A stretch of DNA of 14,980 nucleotides from DASZZV01 sp035544835 (GCA_035544835.1 DASZZV010000460.1:1-14980), one strand, 5' to 3'; positions 6,140 to 13,664 are shown, counted from the stretch's first letter. Notes: a model not told the origin generated them from the letters alone. Program-made: numbers and translations.

Positions 6140-8071
6140 CTACGACGACAGCGCCTCTTCCAGCGATTCCTTCTCCGCGGCCAGATCATCCCAGGTGCGG
6201 TAGAGCTTCTCCAATTGCGCCTTGATGGTCTCGTTCGCTTCCTGGATGGAGCGGGCCTTGTTGCCGTCTCGATAGACCTCCTCGCTGCAGAGGAGGAGGT
6301 CGTTGACCTCACGCTGCTTCTCGAGGTCACCGATCCGGGTCTCGGCGCTCTTGATCTCATCGGCGATCTTCCGGATGCGTTTGTCGCGCTTCTTCTGCTC
6401 GTCGCGTGAGGGGAGTCCCTGCGCCGGAGCGGCCTTCTGCATCTTCGGGGTGACGATCGGCTTCGGTGTACCGCTGGCGGCCTTCAACTTCTCCACGACT
6501 TCCGTGTAGTTGCCGTTGTGAATCTCGGCCTCGCCATCCTCCACGATGAGGAGATGTTCGGCGACGCGGTCGACGAAGTAGCGATCGTGCGACACGACCA
6601 CGAGCGCACCGGTAAAGCCCTCCAGTGCCTCTTCCAGCGCCTCGCGCGTATAGACATCCAGATGGTTTGTCGGCTCGTCGAGGAGCATGACGTTGCCACC
6701 GACGTACATGATTTTGGCCAGAGCGAGCCGGCCGCGCTCTCCGCCCGAGAGGGATCGGACCTTCTTGTAAACGTCATCGCCGAAGAATGAAAAACGAGCC
6801 AGATAACTGCGCACCTGCTCCTCGGTTTGCGAGTGATCGAGATCCCACACCTCGTCAACTACCTGACCATCGAGTCGGAGGTCTCCGAGCGTTTGATCGT
6901 AGTAGCCGAGCTGAACGTTGTGGCCATAGCGCACTTCACCGGCCAGGGGCGCCAGGCGCCCGGCAATGGTTTTCAGGACCGTCGATTTCCCGGAGCCATT
7001 CGGACCCATGATGGCGTAACGCTCTCCCCGTCTGATGGTGAGATGGAGATGCTCGACCACTGTCCTGCCGGGATATCCAGCGCTGAGGTCATCAACCGTC
7101 AGTGCCACCGCACCCGAGCGCGGCCCCGCCTCCATGTTGAAGCGTGCCAGGGTCTCGTCGGTCTGAGGCCGCTCCACCTCGTCCAGGCGAGCTAGCATCT
7201 TCCGTCGTGATTGGGCCTGCTTTGTCTTCTGACCAGCGATGTTGCGCCGGATGAAATCCTCGGTTTTCTCGATCATCTCCTGCTGTCGTTCGAACTCCGT
7301 TCTCATCTGTTCCATGCGCTCGCTTCGGAGCTCGAGGAACTTCTCGTAGTTGCCGGGATACTCGATGAGTTTTCCGTGGGTCAGCTCGACGATCTTGTCG
7401 ACGGTGCGGTTGAGAAAGGTCCGGTCATGGGAGATGAGGAGGTAGCTGCCCCTGAACGATTGCAGGAACTCTTCGAGAAACTCGATTCCCCGCAGATCGA
7501 GATGGTTGGTCGGCTCGTCGAGGAGAAGCACGTCGACGCGGGTAAGAAGAACGCGAGCCAGCATGGCCCTGTTCTGCTGACCACCACTGAAGGCCAGGAT
7601 CGGTCGCTCCCATTCCTCTTTCGCAAAGCCGATTCCGGAGAGAACGCGCTCGACCTCGGAATGCACCGTGTAGCCGTTCTCGTGCTCGTAGTCGTGCTGG
7701 AGGACGGAGTATTTTTCGAGCAAGGCGTCGTGATCGGCTGACTCGACCGCCAGCTCGTGCTCGATCTCGCGCATAGCGCTCTCGATCTTCAGGACCTTCG
7801 TGAAGGCTCCGAGCACGAAGTCGAACAGCGAGGTATCGGGCTCGGTCTCGAGGTGCTGCCCGAGGTGGCCAACCGTCAGGGTCGACGACTTCATGATGGA
7901 GCCGCTGTCGAGATCCTCCTGCCCCAGCAGGAGCTTGAAAATGGTGGTCTTTCCGGCGCCGTTCCGACCGACCAGACCGACGCGCTCACCTGGATTGTGC
8001 TGCCAGGTCGCGCCAGCAAGGACGTCGTGGGGGCCGAATGATTTCTTGATGTTGTCGAATCGGTAGAGCAT
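6140..8071 (-). CDS. ABC-F family ATPase (ribosome-associated, Uup-like layout)
   Basis: The 643-residue soluble protein has two ATP-binding cassettes and no membrane segments. ABC-F proteins bind the ribosomal E-site region and assist translation or, in some branches, protect against antibiotics. Cassette 1 has Walker A GRNGAGKT (35-42), signature FSGGQQNR (161-168) and Walker B with EPTNHLD (186-192). Cassette 2 has GPNGSGKST (356-364), LSGGERGR (441-448) and a second EPTNHLD (466-472). Residues about 240-310 form the charged, helical interdomain linker that contacts the ribosome. The C-terminal 90 residues, after a Pro/Ala/Lys-rich hinge near 535-553, look like an antiparallel coiled coil, as in Uup. 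The start lies 4 bases after the cinA stop, so the two genes form an operon with cinA first. The housekeeping role is more likely than resistance, but the sequence cannot decide this. Confidence 0.93.
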   Translation of the reverse strand: MLYRFDNIKKSFGPHDVLAGATWQHNPGERVGLVGRNGAGKTTIFKLLLGQEDLDSGSIMKSSTLTVGHLGQHLETEPDTSLFDFVLGAFTKVLKIESAMREIEHELAVESADHDALLEKYSVLQHDYEHENGYTVHSEVERVLSGIGFAKEEWERPILAFSGGQQNRAMLARVLLTRVDVLLLDEPTNHLDLRGIEFLEEFLQSFRGSYLLISHDRTFLNRTVDKIVELTHGKLIEYPGNYEKFLELRSERMEQMRTEFERQQEMIEKTEDFIRRNIAGQKTKQAQSRRKMLARLDEVERPQTDETLARFNMEAGPRSGAVALTVDDLSAGYPGRTVVEHLHLTIRRGERYAIMGPNGSGKSTVLKTIAGRLAPLAGEVRYGHNVQLGYYDQTLGDLRLDGQVVDEVWDLDHSQTEEQVRSYLARFSFFGDDVYKKVRSLSGGERGRLALAKIMYVGGNVMLLDEPTNHLDVYTREALEEALEGFTGALVVVSHDRYFVDRVAEHLLIVEDGEAEIHNGNYTEVVEKLKAASGTPKPIVTPKMQKAAPAQGLPSRDEQKKRDKRIRKIADEIKSAETRIGDLEKQREVNDLLLCSEEVYRDGNKARSIQEANETIKAQLEKLYRTWDDLAAEKESLEEALSS

Positions 8072-8075
8072 TGAG

Positions 8076-9326
8076 TTACTCGCTCCGCATCATTCGCAGC
8101 CGAAGCATGTCCAGCGCCGTTTGCGTCGACAGCCGCTTGATCAGTTCGCGCGGGCTCTTGAGTTGCAGCTTCCGATGCTCGATCGTCTTCGGACCGGCCA
8201 GTGCGACATGCACCGTTCCGACCGGCTTGGCTTCCGTTCCGCCACCGGGGCCGGCAATCCCGGTGATGCCAATTCCCCAGGTGGTGCCGAATCGCTGCCG
8301 CGCCCCCGCTGCCATTTCCCGGGCAACTTCCTCCGATACTTCCCCATGAGCGTCAATGAGTGCCGGATCGACGCACAATAGCGATTCCTTGGCGTCACGG
8401 GTGTAGGCGATGACGCCGCCCATGAAGTAGTCCGAGCTGCCGGCGATGTCGGTGATGCGTGAGGAGAGCAGGCCGCCCGTGCAGGATTCGCCCGTGCTCA
8501 CAGTCTCACGCCGTTCCCTCAGCAGTCTCCCGGTCACGATCTCCAGAGACTCGTCATCCGTGCCGAAGATGTGGTGTCCCAGAATTTCACGGAGATCGTG
8601 CTCCATCACCGCGATCTTTTGCCTGGCCTGATCACGCGCTCCATCTGCCTGGAGATGTACCGAGGTCTCGCCGGATGAGGCGAGGATCGTGATTGGATCG
8701 TCTTTGTATTTTTCGTAGAAGGGCCTGATTCTCTCGTCGACGGCCGACTCGCCCATGCCGGCGATTCGGAAGCCCTTTCGCAATCTTCCTTTGCCCTCAC
8801 TTACGCTCTCGAGCCAGGTCGTCATTGGACCGGCCAGCAGCCCTTCCATCTCGTGTGGCACGCCGGGGAGGATCCAGATCTCCTTCGCGGTTCCTTCGAA
8901 ATCGGCGCAGAGGTGAAACCCGGGCGCCGTTCCCCGGGGGTTGTGCAGAGTCTCCTGATTTTCGAAGACCAGGGCCTGCTTGCGATTGGCTTCCGGCATC
9001 TTCCATCCGCGGGAGGCGAAAAGCCCCTCGATATGAGCCATGACTTTCTCGTCGAGCACCAGGGGGATTCCGAGAGCGTCTGAGACCGCTTCTTTGGTGA
9101 GATCGTCTTCGGTCGGCCCGAGTCCGCCGGTGATGGCCACAACGTCGGCCGCGCGCATGGAAAACTCCAGCTCGGCAGCGATGTCGGCGCGGGAATCTCC
9201 AACTACACTTTTGCGTCCGACGCCGATGGCGTGGGTTTCAAAAGCGCTGGTGAGTTTCAGCGAATTGGTGTCGAGCTTGTCGACTCCGAGCATCTCGGAA
9301 CCGACGGCGATGATGGCAGCCTTCAT
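8076..9326 (-). CDS. cinA: CinA family protein: molybdopterin-binding-like domain plus NMN amidohydrolase
   Basis: The 416-residue length is typical of full CinA. The N-terminal domain has the MoaB/MogA-like features GGLGPTEDDLTKEA (67-80), PRGTAPGF (130-137) and LPGVPHEM (153-160). In characterised relatives this domain is an ADP-ribose pyrophosphatase. The C-terminal domain has TGESCTGG (278-285), with the probable catalytic Ser281, and TGIAGPGGGTEAKPVGTV (355-372). This is the PncC fold that deamidates nicotinamide mononucleotide to nicotinate mononucleotide for NAD recycling. The protein is cytoplasmic. It is the first gene of a two-gene operon with the ABC-F gene. The 105-base spacer to the divergent hydrolase gene should contain its promoter, but no convincing -35/-10 pair stands out. 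Confidence 0.94.
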   Translation of the reverse strand: MKAAIIAVGSEMLGVDKLDTNSLKLTSAFETHAIGVGRKSVVGDSRADIAAELEFSMRAADVVAITGGLGPTEDDLTKEAVSDALGIPLVLDEKVMAHIEGLFASRGWKMPEANRKQALVFENQETLHNPRGTAPGFHLCADFEGTAKEIWILPGVPHEMEGLLAGPMTTWLESVSEGKGRLRKGFRIAGMGESAVDERIRPFYEKYKDDPITILASSGETSVHLQADGARDQARQKIAVMEHDLREILGHHIFGTDDESLEIVTGRLLRERRETVSTGESCTGGLLSSRITDIAGSSDYFMGGVIAYTRDAKESLLCVDPALIDAHGEVSEEVAREMAAGARQRFGTTWGIGITGIAGPGGGTEAKPVGTVHVALAGPKTIEHRKLQLKSPRELIKRLSTQTALDMLRLRMMRSE

Positions 9327-9421
9327 GGTTTCCGCATCCTACCAGCGAAGCCGTTCCTAATCTGCGGGCCACGTCGCTGCAAGCACTTCCGGACCGGAAT
9401 GAGGTCAAAATGCGCCTTGTT

Positions 9422-9426
9422 GGAGG
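9422..9426 (+). promoter_or_regulatory. Shine-Dalgarno site fixing the hydrolase start
   Basis: GGAGG lies 5 bases before ATG 9432. The frame is open back to 9231, and an alternative in-frame ATG is at 9399, but only 9432 has this site and places a signal peptide at the N-terminus. Confidence 0.8.
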
Positions 9427-9431
9427 TCGCA

Positions 9432-10379
9432 ATGAAACGCTTGATCTCCGCCCTGTTCATGTTCCTGATGGCCGCCGGCACCATTTCCGCCGGGACTCTC
9501 GTTTTTCGACCGGCCGCGGAGAAATCACGCCTACCCCTCGGGTCGACGACCTATCTGGGACTCGAGTTTGCCAACGTCGACGGACAGGCCCTGAAGCTCG
9601 ATCTCTACATCCCGAACGCCAAAGCCCCCTACCCGGTCATCGTTTCGGTCCATGGTGGATCGTGGACGACCGGAACTCGCGACGAAGGTACGGCAGTTCT
9701 GCAGGTGTCGCGCGGTTACGCCGTTGCCAATATTGACTATCGTCTTGCGCCGGGTTCCCGATTTCCGGCCCAGATCGAGGACTGTAAGGCGGCGGTTCGG
9801 TGGTTGCGAGCCAACGCGGCACGGTTCAGTCTCGATTCCAACGCCGTTGGTGTGATGGGGTACTCGGCTGGCGGTCATCTCGCGGCTCTGCTGGGAACGA
9901 CGGGCGACGTACAGGAACTGGAAGGAATCGAGCTCGGAAACCCGGGCTTTTCCAGCCGCGTTCGGGCAGTGGTTGATTACTTCGGTCCGACCGATCTGCT
10001 GAAGCTCGCCTCGCAGGCGCTGCCTTGTGAGCCGGGCGATCCGAACGATCCGAAGGAAGCGCCATCACTCCTCATTGGCTGTCCGATTCAGAGCTGTCCT
10101 GCCGCCACCGAGAAAGCCAATCCGATTCAATACGTCACAGCCGATGACGCGGCCTTTCTGATTCTGCACGGAACGAGCGACTGCCTCGTGCCCTGGCAGC
10201 AGAGCCAGATCCTGTACGACGCGCTGCGCGTGCGTGACGTGGATGCCAGACTCGTCCTGGTTCCCTTCGCCGGTCACGCCGATCGCCTTTTCCTCTCCCC
10301 GACCTATCAGGACAAGGTCAACGACTTCCTCGACAAGCACCTGAAAAATCTCAAGCGCCCCCGCGGCGCGAGGAGATAG
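9432..10379 (+). CDS. Secreted alpha/beta hydrolase (esterase/lipase, BD-FAE-like)
   Basis: The 315-residue protein starts with a signal peptide (MKR followed by a hydrophobic stretch to about residue 20), so it should act in the periplasm or outside the cell. The hydrolase fold carries the oxyanion-hole motif HGGSW (74-78), the nucleophile Ser145 in GYSAGG, the acid Asp250 in HGTSDCLVPW and the base His282 in FAGHAD. Such enzymes cleave carboxyl esters; relatives are carboxylesterases and feruloyl or acetylxylan esterases, and the real substrate is unknown. Cysteines at 118, 199, 217, 222 and 251 are more than usual. Those at 199, 217 and 222 lie in the segment between nucleophile and acid, where disulfides would be possible after export. 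No sugar-degradation gene is adjacent. The gene is transcribed alone and ends just before a family B element. Confidence 0.88.
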   Translation: MKRLISALFMFLMAAGTISAGTLVFRPAAEKSRLPLGSTTYLGLEFANVDGQALKLDLYIPNAKAPYPVIVSVHGGSWTTGTRDEGTAVLQVSRGYAVANIDYRLAPGSRFPAQIEDCKAAVRWLRANAARFSLDSNAVGVMGYSAGGHLAALLGTTGDVQELEGIELGNPGFSSRVRAVVDYFGPTDLLKLASQALPCEPGDPNDPKEAPSLLIGCPIQSCPAATEKANPIQYVTADDAAFLILHGTSDCLVPWQQSQILYDALRVRDVDARLVLVPFAGHADRLFLSPTYQDKVNDFLDKHLKNLKRPRGARR

Positions 10380-10401
10380 CGAGGGGCGGTTTCGGATTTG
10401 T

Positions 10402-10529
10402 CTCTTGTGTGGCACAGGCACTCTTGCCTGTGTGTCGGCCGTCGAGGCCGACTTCTCCGTGAATCTCCACAGGAACACCGCGGCTCGACGCCACGGCACA
10501 AAGGCAAGAGTGCCTGCGCCACACAAGAG
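10402..10529. repeat. Family B cloverleaf-like palindromic element, copy B2
   Basis: The outer arms (10402-10434 with 10497-10529) pair except for one mismatch and one G-T wobble. Hairpin I, TCGGCC/GGCCGA, is identical to copy B1. Hairpin III keeps its stem with one mismatch. Hairpin II has diverged: one A-T pair in B1 is G-C here, one pair has become a wobble, and two are lost. It begins 22 bases after the hydrolase stop and ends one base before the stop codon of the convergent cupin gene. Its placement between converging genes is the same as for B1. Confidence 0.9.
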
Positions 10530-10530
10530 G

Positions 10531-10889
10531 CTAGTCCCTCCGCACCGTATCGGGCGAAAAGGCCGGCAGGCATATGGCGATGTACTCTGCTCCTTCCGCA
10601 CCGGCGTGCTGTACTGCACCCCTTCCCCAGCAGGCGTGATGACAGCCTGGCCAGCGCCGATGTCGAGCGCTCCCGACCGGGTCTCGACGCGTAAAACACC
10701 GCGGAGCACTAATGTGTACTCATCGAATTGCGGCGTCTGTGCAGGCTCGAGCCAGCCTCCGGGACTGGTCATGCGCGCGACGCTGACTTCGGTCGTCTGT
10801 GAGCTCACGCGCCCGACGAACTCCTCGATGATCTTCGGTTTGTTGCCCGCAGCCTGAACGATGGAAGGTTTGTCGATCTTCGTAGCCAA
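10531..10889 (-). pseudogene. Small cupin-domain protein, frameshifted by one base near 10602
   Basis: The start is a TTG at 10889 giving LATKIDKPSIVQAAGNKPK, a typical opening for short cupins of the EutQ-like kind. It has a strong ribosome binding site 5 bases upstream. The frame reads as a normal cupin for 96 codons (beta-strand core FDEYTLVLRGVLRV at 55-68, VITPAGEGVQYSTP at 83-96). It then leaves the family pattern. The -1 frame from base 10602 continues at once with GAEGAEYIAICLPAFSPDT and ends at TAG 10531-10533. Restoring one base gives 119 residues, the usual length. In the uncorrected frame translation would run on through repeat B2 and antisense to the hydrolase gene, which is clearly artefactual. 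Either a recent inactivating deletion or a sequencing error explains it. The usual metal-binding histidines are absent from the visible core. Substrate unknown. Confidence 0.82.
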
Positions 10890-10894
10890 GTTCT

Positions 10895-10899
10895 CCTCC
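10895..10899 (-). promoter_or_regulatory. Shine-Dalgarno site fixing a TTG start for the cupin
   Basis: On the minus strand GGAGG lies 5 bases before TTG 10889. The only upstream ATG in frame, at 10949, would add 20 residues without similarity to the family, so the TTG start is preferred. Confidence 0.75.
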
Positions 10900-11011
10900 G
10901 GTTGATCCAACGTCGAATCCGTCGCAAGCGAAACAGGCGGCGCCGGCACGATTCCATCCCGTTCCCTGCTCGCCGTTACCTGCCGAGCTATTATGCTTGA
11001 ACGAAGTTGTC

Positions 11012-11545
11012 ATGCAGGTCGAGACCGAACGCCTCACGCTCCGCTTATTTCGCGAGTCCGATCTCGACGCCTACGCCGAGATGTGCGCGGACCCGGAGGT
11101 CATGCGATACATCGCCCAGGGGCGGCCTGTCACGCGCGGGGAAGCCTGGCGACACATGGCGATGGTTCTTGGCCACTGGCAACTCCGAGGGTTCGGCATG
11201 TGGGCTGTCGAGGAGAAAAGCAGCGGCGAACTGGCCGGGCGCGTCGGATGCTGGCGACCCGAGGGATGGCCAGGGCTCGAGGTCAGCTGGGCCTTGCGTC
11301 GCTCATTCTGGGGCCGCGGTATCGCCAGCGAGGCGGCGCGGGCATCGCTGCGGTACGCCTTCGAGACACTCAATCAGGAAAAGGTCGTCCATCTCATCGA
11401 ACCCGAAAACATCGCTTCGATTCGCGTTGCGGAGCGACTGGGCGCCTACCGCGACGGCTACTTCAACATCTTCGACTCGCGCGTCCTGGTTTATCGGATT
11501 GATCGAATTGCACGGCGAGTATCGCCGGACATGTCGCTGGGGTAG
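11012..11545 (+). CDS. GNAT family N-acetyltransferase (RimJ/RimL type)
   Basis: The 177-residue protein begins METERL-like (MQVETERLTLRLF), typical of the Acetyltransf_3 branch. The acetyl-CoA pyrophosphate loop is visible as FWGRGIASEA (99-108), and the conserved helix NIASIRVAERLGA lies at 133-145. Relatives acetylate protein N-termini or small amines with acetyl-CoA; the substrate here cannot be predicted. ATG 11012 is chosen because family similarity starts there; an in-frame TTG at 10997 would add five residues. No clear ribosome binding site is seen for either. TATTAT at 10989-10994 could be a -10 element but has no matching -35. The gene is alone, divergent from the cupin and convergent with RNase D. 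Confidence 0.88.
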   Translation: MQVETERLTLRLFRESDLDAYAEMCADPEVMRYIAQGRPVTRGEAWRHMAMVLGHWQLRGFGMWAVEEKSSGELAGRVGCWRPEGWPGLEVSWALRRSFWGRGIASEAARASLRYAFETLNQEKVVHLIEPENIASIRVAERLGAYRDGYFNIFDSRVLVYRIDRIARRVSPDMSLG

Positions 11546-11553
11546 GGTTGATT

Positions 11554-11592
11554 CGTTGCTCGTTGCTCGTTGCTCGTTGCTCGTTGCTCGTT
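11554..11592. repeat. Heptanucleotide tandem repeat (CGTTGCT)n
   Basis: Five perfect CGTTGCT units run from 11554 to 11588, followed by CGTT. The array starts 8 bases after the GNAT stop codon and ends 30 bases before element A3. It is outside any gene, so copy-number change would not shift a coding frame. Confidence 0.95.
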
Positions 11593-11621
11593 AATGCGTT
11601 ACACATGAACGAGGAAGCGAT

Positions 11622-11749
11622 GTGTCATCCCGAGCCGCAGCGAGGGATCTGGGTGGGGGCCCCTTACCCGAACGTCTTACGCAAAATTGCCTGATTCCAC
11701 GAGGGTAAGGCCCCCACCCAGATCCCTCGCTCGACGCTCGGGATGACAC
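11622..11749. repeat. Family A palindromic element, copy A3 (different loop)
   Basis: The left arm 11622-11660 matches the arms of A1 and A2 almost exactly. The right arm 11710-11749 is imperfect because of a small rearrangement around CGCTCGACGCTC. The central part is unrelated to the A1/A2 spacer and adds its own inner pairing, CCTTACCC (11662-11669) with GGGTAAGG (11703-11710). It lies between the convergent GNAT and RNase D genes. The 62 bases after it up to the RNase D stop show nothing recognisable. Confidence 0.88.
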
Positions 11750-11811
11750 TCGAGTGCCAGCGACAGTGAGGTGGTGCGGTCTCCGCCGCTACGCGGCTGG
11801 GAATCCTGACC

Positions 11812-12942
11812 TTACTCCCCTTCTTCGACATTCAACGCCGCGATGAGCTTCTCTGCCAGCAGTTCTTTCTGCCACTCGCGCATCGCCGGAACCGCTTCGA
11901 GTTCGGCCGTCGACCTGGGGAAGTTCGTGGCGATGGCGGTGAGAACATGCTTGGGGGCCAGGATGCCTCCGTCGAGTCCCAGATCACCGGCCGTGATGTC
12001 GCGTACCTTCTTGAGCCGCTCGACTCTTTTCTCCAGTGCCCGGTCGCGTTTCCACGCCTTTCCTTCAACTTGTTGCGGCAGCTCGTCTTCGCTCAAGGCG
12101 CGCACTCGCTGGATGACCGCCAGGACCTCGCTGGCCTTTCGTCCCTGCTCGCGAGCCAGACCCTTGATGCGCTTCAGGTCGGCGGGAGTCTCGGGCATGT
12201 CCCTGGCGACATCGAGAAGCGTCTCGTTCAGCATCACTTTGAAGGCCGGCCGGTCGAGCCGGCGCGCTTCGCTGTCACGCCATTCGAAAAGCGCCTTGAT
12301 GGCGGCCAGGCCACGCCGCTCGACGCGACCTATGCCTTTGACCTTCCGGAAAGCATCCTCGTCACGCTCGGAAGGACGATAGCGAATGGCCTCGAGGCGG
12401 GAGAACTCTTCCTGCGCCCACGGCCAGCGTTCCCGCGCCCGGAGCTCCTCTTCGAGCTTAGCGGCGAGGCGGATGAGGTACCGCGTGTCCATAGAGGCAT
12501 ACTCGAGCATCGCCGCGGTGAGCGGACGCATTGCCCAGTCGGCGCGCTGGTGCGACTTGTCGGCATTTGCATCGAAGTACTTCTTGAGCAGCGCCGCCAG
12601 ACCGATGGCCTCGAAGCCGAGCAACTGCGAGCAGATCATCGTATCGACCAGATTCCGACAGACGAAGCCGAAATCGCGGTTGAGAATCCTTAGGTCATAG
12701 TCGGCGCCATGAAAGATCTTGCGGATCTCGGGATCGCCCAGCACTGCGCCGAATCGGCCGAGGTCCACTTTTGCAAGTGGATCGATGACGAAATCTTCCG
12801 TCGGCGTGGAGAGTTGAATGAGACAGACCTTGTCGAAATAGCTGTGGAGCGAATCGGCCTCGGTATCGATGGCGATGACCTTCTCCCCAGCGATCCGATC
12901 GATTAAAGCGTCGAGGGGGTCCTGTTGATCGATCCACTTCAT
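11812..12942 (-). CDS. rnd: Ribonuclease D (DEDDy 3'-5' exoribonuclease with HRDC domain)
   Basis: RNase D trims 3' ends of tRNA precursors and other small RNAs using two metal ions. The 376-residue length is normal. The exonuclease domain (about 1-170) has Asp26 and Glu28 in AIDTEAD, Asp83 in HGADYDLRIL, and Tyr148 with Asp152 in YASMDTRYL, so the complete DEDDy set is present. An HRDC domain follows at about 193-272, and a second HRDC-like helical domain fills 283-376, as in the E. coli enzyme. The start codon overlaps the stop of the upstream gene in an ATGA arrangement, so translation is probably coupled. The gene converges with the GNAT gene, with element A3 between them. Confidence 0.94.
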   Translation of the reverse strand: MKWIDQQDPLDALIDRIAGEKVIAIDTEADSLHSYFDKVCLIQLSTPTEDFVIDPLAKVDLGRFGAVLGDPEIRKIFHGADYDLRILNRDFGFVCRNLVDTMICSQLLGFEAIGLAALLKKYFDANADKSHQRADWAMRPLTAAMLEYASMDTRYLIRLAAKLEEELRARERWPWAQEEFSRLEAIRYRPSERDEDAFRKVKGIGRVERRGLAAIKALFEWRDSEARRLDRPAFKVMLNETLLDVARDMPETPADLKRIKGLAREQGRKASEVLAVIQRVRALSEDELPQQVEGKAWKRDRALEKRVERLKKVRDITAGDLGLDGGILAPKHVLTAIATNFPRSTAELEAVPAMREWQKELLAEKLIAALNVEEGE

Positions 12943-13496
12943 CGAACGATCTTTCTCGCAGAGAGGCCAATGGAGGTCAGCTTTTCATTCAGTCTGGTCA
13001 CATTCACCTTTTCCCCGGCCCGGTCGATTACGCTGTCGATTATCTCCCGCCGCTCCTCTTCCACGAGCATTAGGACGACGAGATCCTCCGGTGCGATGAT
13101 CTTAACCGGGACTCCTTCGAGCTCAGCAGTAATGCTGCCAGCCAGCATTCGCGAGTACAGGGCGTTGCTGGCCATCAGCGCGTGGATCCGGATCGGTGCT
13201 TCCGGATCGGGGAAGCGCATGGGAATCAGATCAAGCTCGCCGGCGGCCTCGACCTCCTGGCGATCAACCAGAAAGCCGCGGTTACCGGCCATCATCGGCA
13301 ACTGTGCACTGCGGTCCGGTGTGACGAGGACCAGAACGTCGACCGCGCCGTCGCTGACCTGCTCCCCGAGCCAGAGGGCCTTTGCGACGCGGCCCACAAA
13401 GCAATAGTCGAGGCGCAGTTTTCCGAGCAGCTCGATGAGTGCAAGGATCGGTGCTTGGTAGCGAGGGCTCGCCTCGAGGTGAAGTGTCTCTGTCAT
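12939..13496 (-). CDS. Uncharacterised protein with nucleotidyltransferase-like appearance
   Basis: The 185-residue product is not a family I can name with certainty. CFVGRVAKALWLGE (32-45) followed by AVDVLVLV (51-58) resembles the GG..A..lyg and DvDllv segments of MNT/AbiEii-type nucleotidyltransferase folds. The segment KIIAPEDLVVLML (132-144) matches the place where such proteins have a spEdLi.lKl pattern. The first glycine pair is GR instead of GG and the acidic metal-binding pattern is reduced to one Asp, so catalysis may be lost. There is no signal peptide or membrane segment. ATG 13496 is chosen over 13589 because the upstream 31 codons are low in family-like character; neither has a good ribosome binding site. 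It overlaps RNase D by 4 bases and is the first gene of that pair, which hints at a shared RNA-related role but does not prove it. Confidence 0.72.
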   Translation of the reverse strand: MTETLHLEASPRYQAPILALIELLGKLRLDYCFVGRVAKALWLGEQVSDGAVDVLVLVTPDRSAQLPMMAGNRGFLVDRQEVEAAGELDLIPMRFPDPEAPIRIHALMASNALYSRMLAGSITAELEGVPVKIIAPEDLVVLMLVEEERREIIDSVIDRAGEKVNVTRLNEKLTSIGLSARKIVR

Positions 13497-13664
13497 TTTG
13501 AAGGATCGGCGGCGTCGCGCCAGGGACCAAAACGCTTCGGCAGCCGGGGAGGCTGCGGTATTGTCGTGCACCGAGGCATCGGCATGCAATCGGAACGATC
13601 ACGCTCCACCAGACGTCAACGAAACGTGAGCTCAATGCGTCAAACTGCAATGACACGAGACCCC

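Noticed and set aside
10600..10604. Programmed ribosomal frameshift in the cupin gene
   Set aside because: No slippery heptamer or stimulating structure is seen at the site, and the family is not known to use frameshifting; a simple base loss is sufficient.
10065..10949. A single 294-residue cupin fusion protein on the minus strand
   Set aside because: After codon 96 of the TTG-started gene the frame leaves the cupin pattern and reads through repeat B2 and antisense to the hydrolase; the -1 frame restores the family C-terminus.
10989..10994. Promoter of the GNAT gene (TATTAT as -10)
   Set aside because: No acceptable -35 hexamer lies at the right distance, and promoter consensus in this organism is unknown, so it was left out as a feature.
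690..11749. CRISPR array made of the recurring repeats
   Set aside because: The repeats are few, inverted, kilobases apart and have no regular spacers; no cas gene is present.
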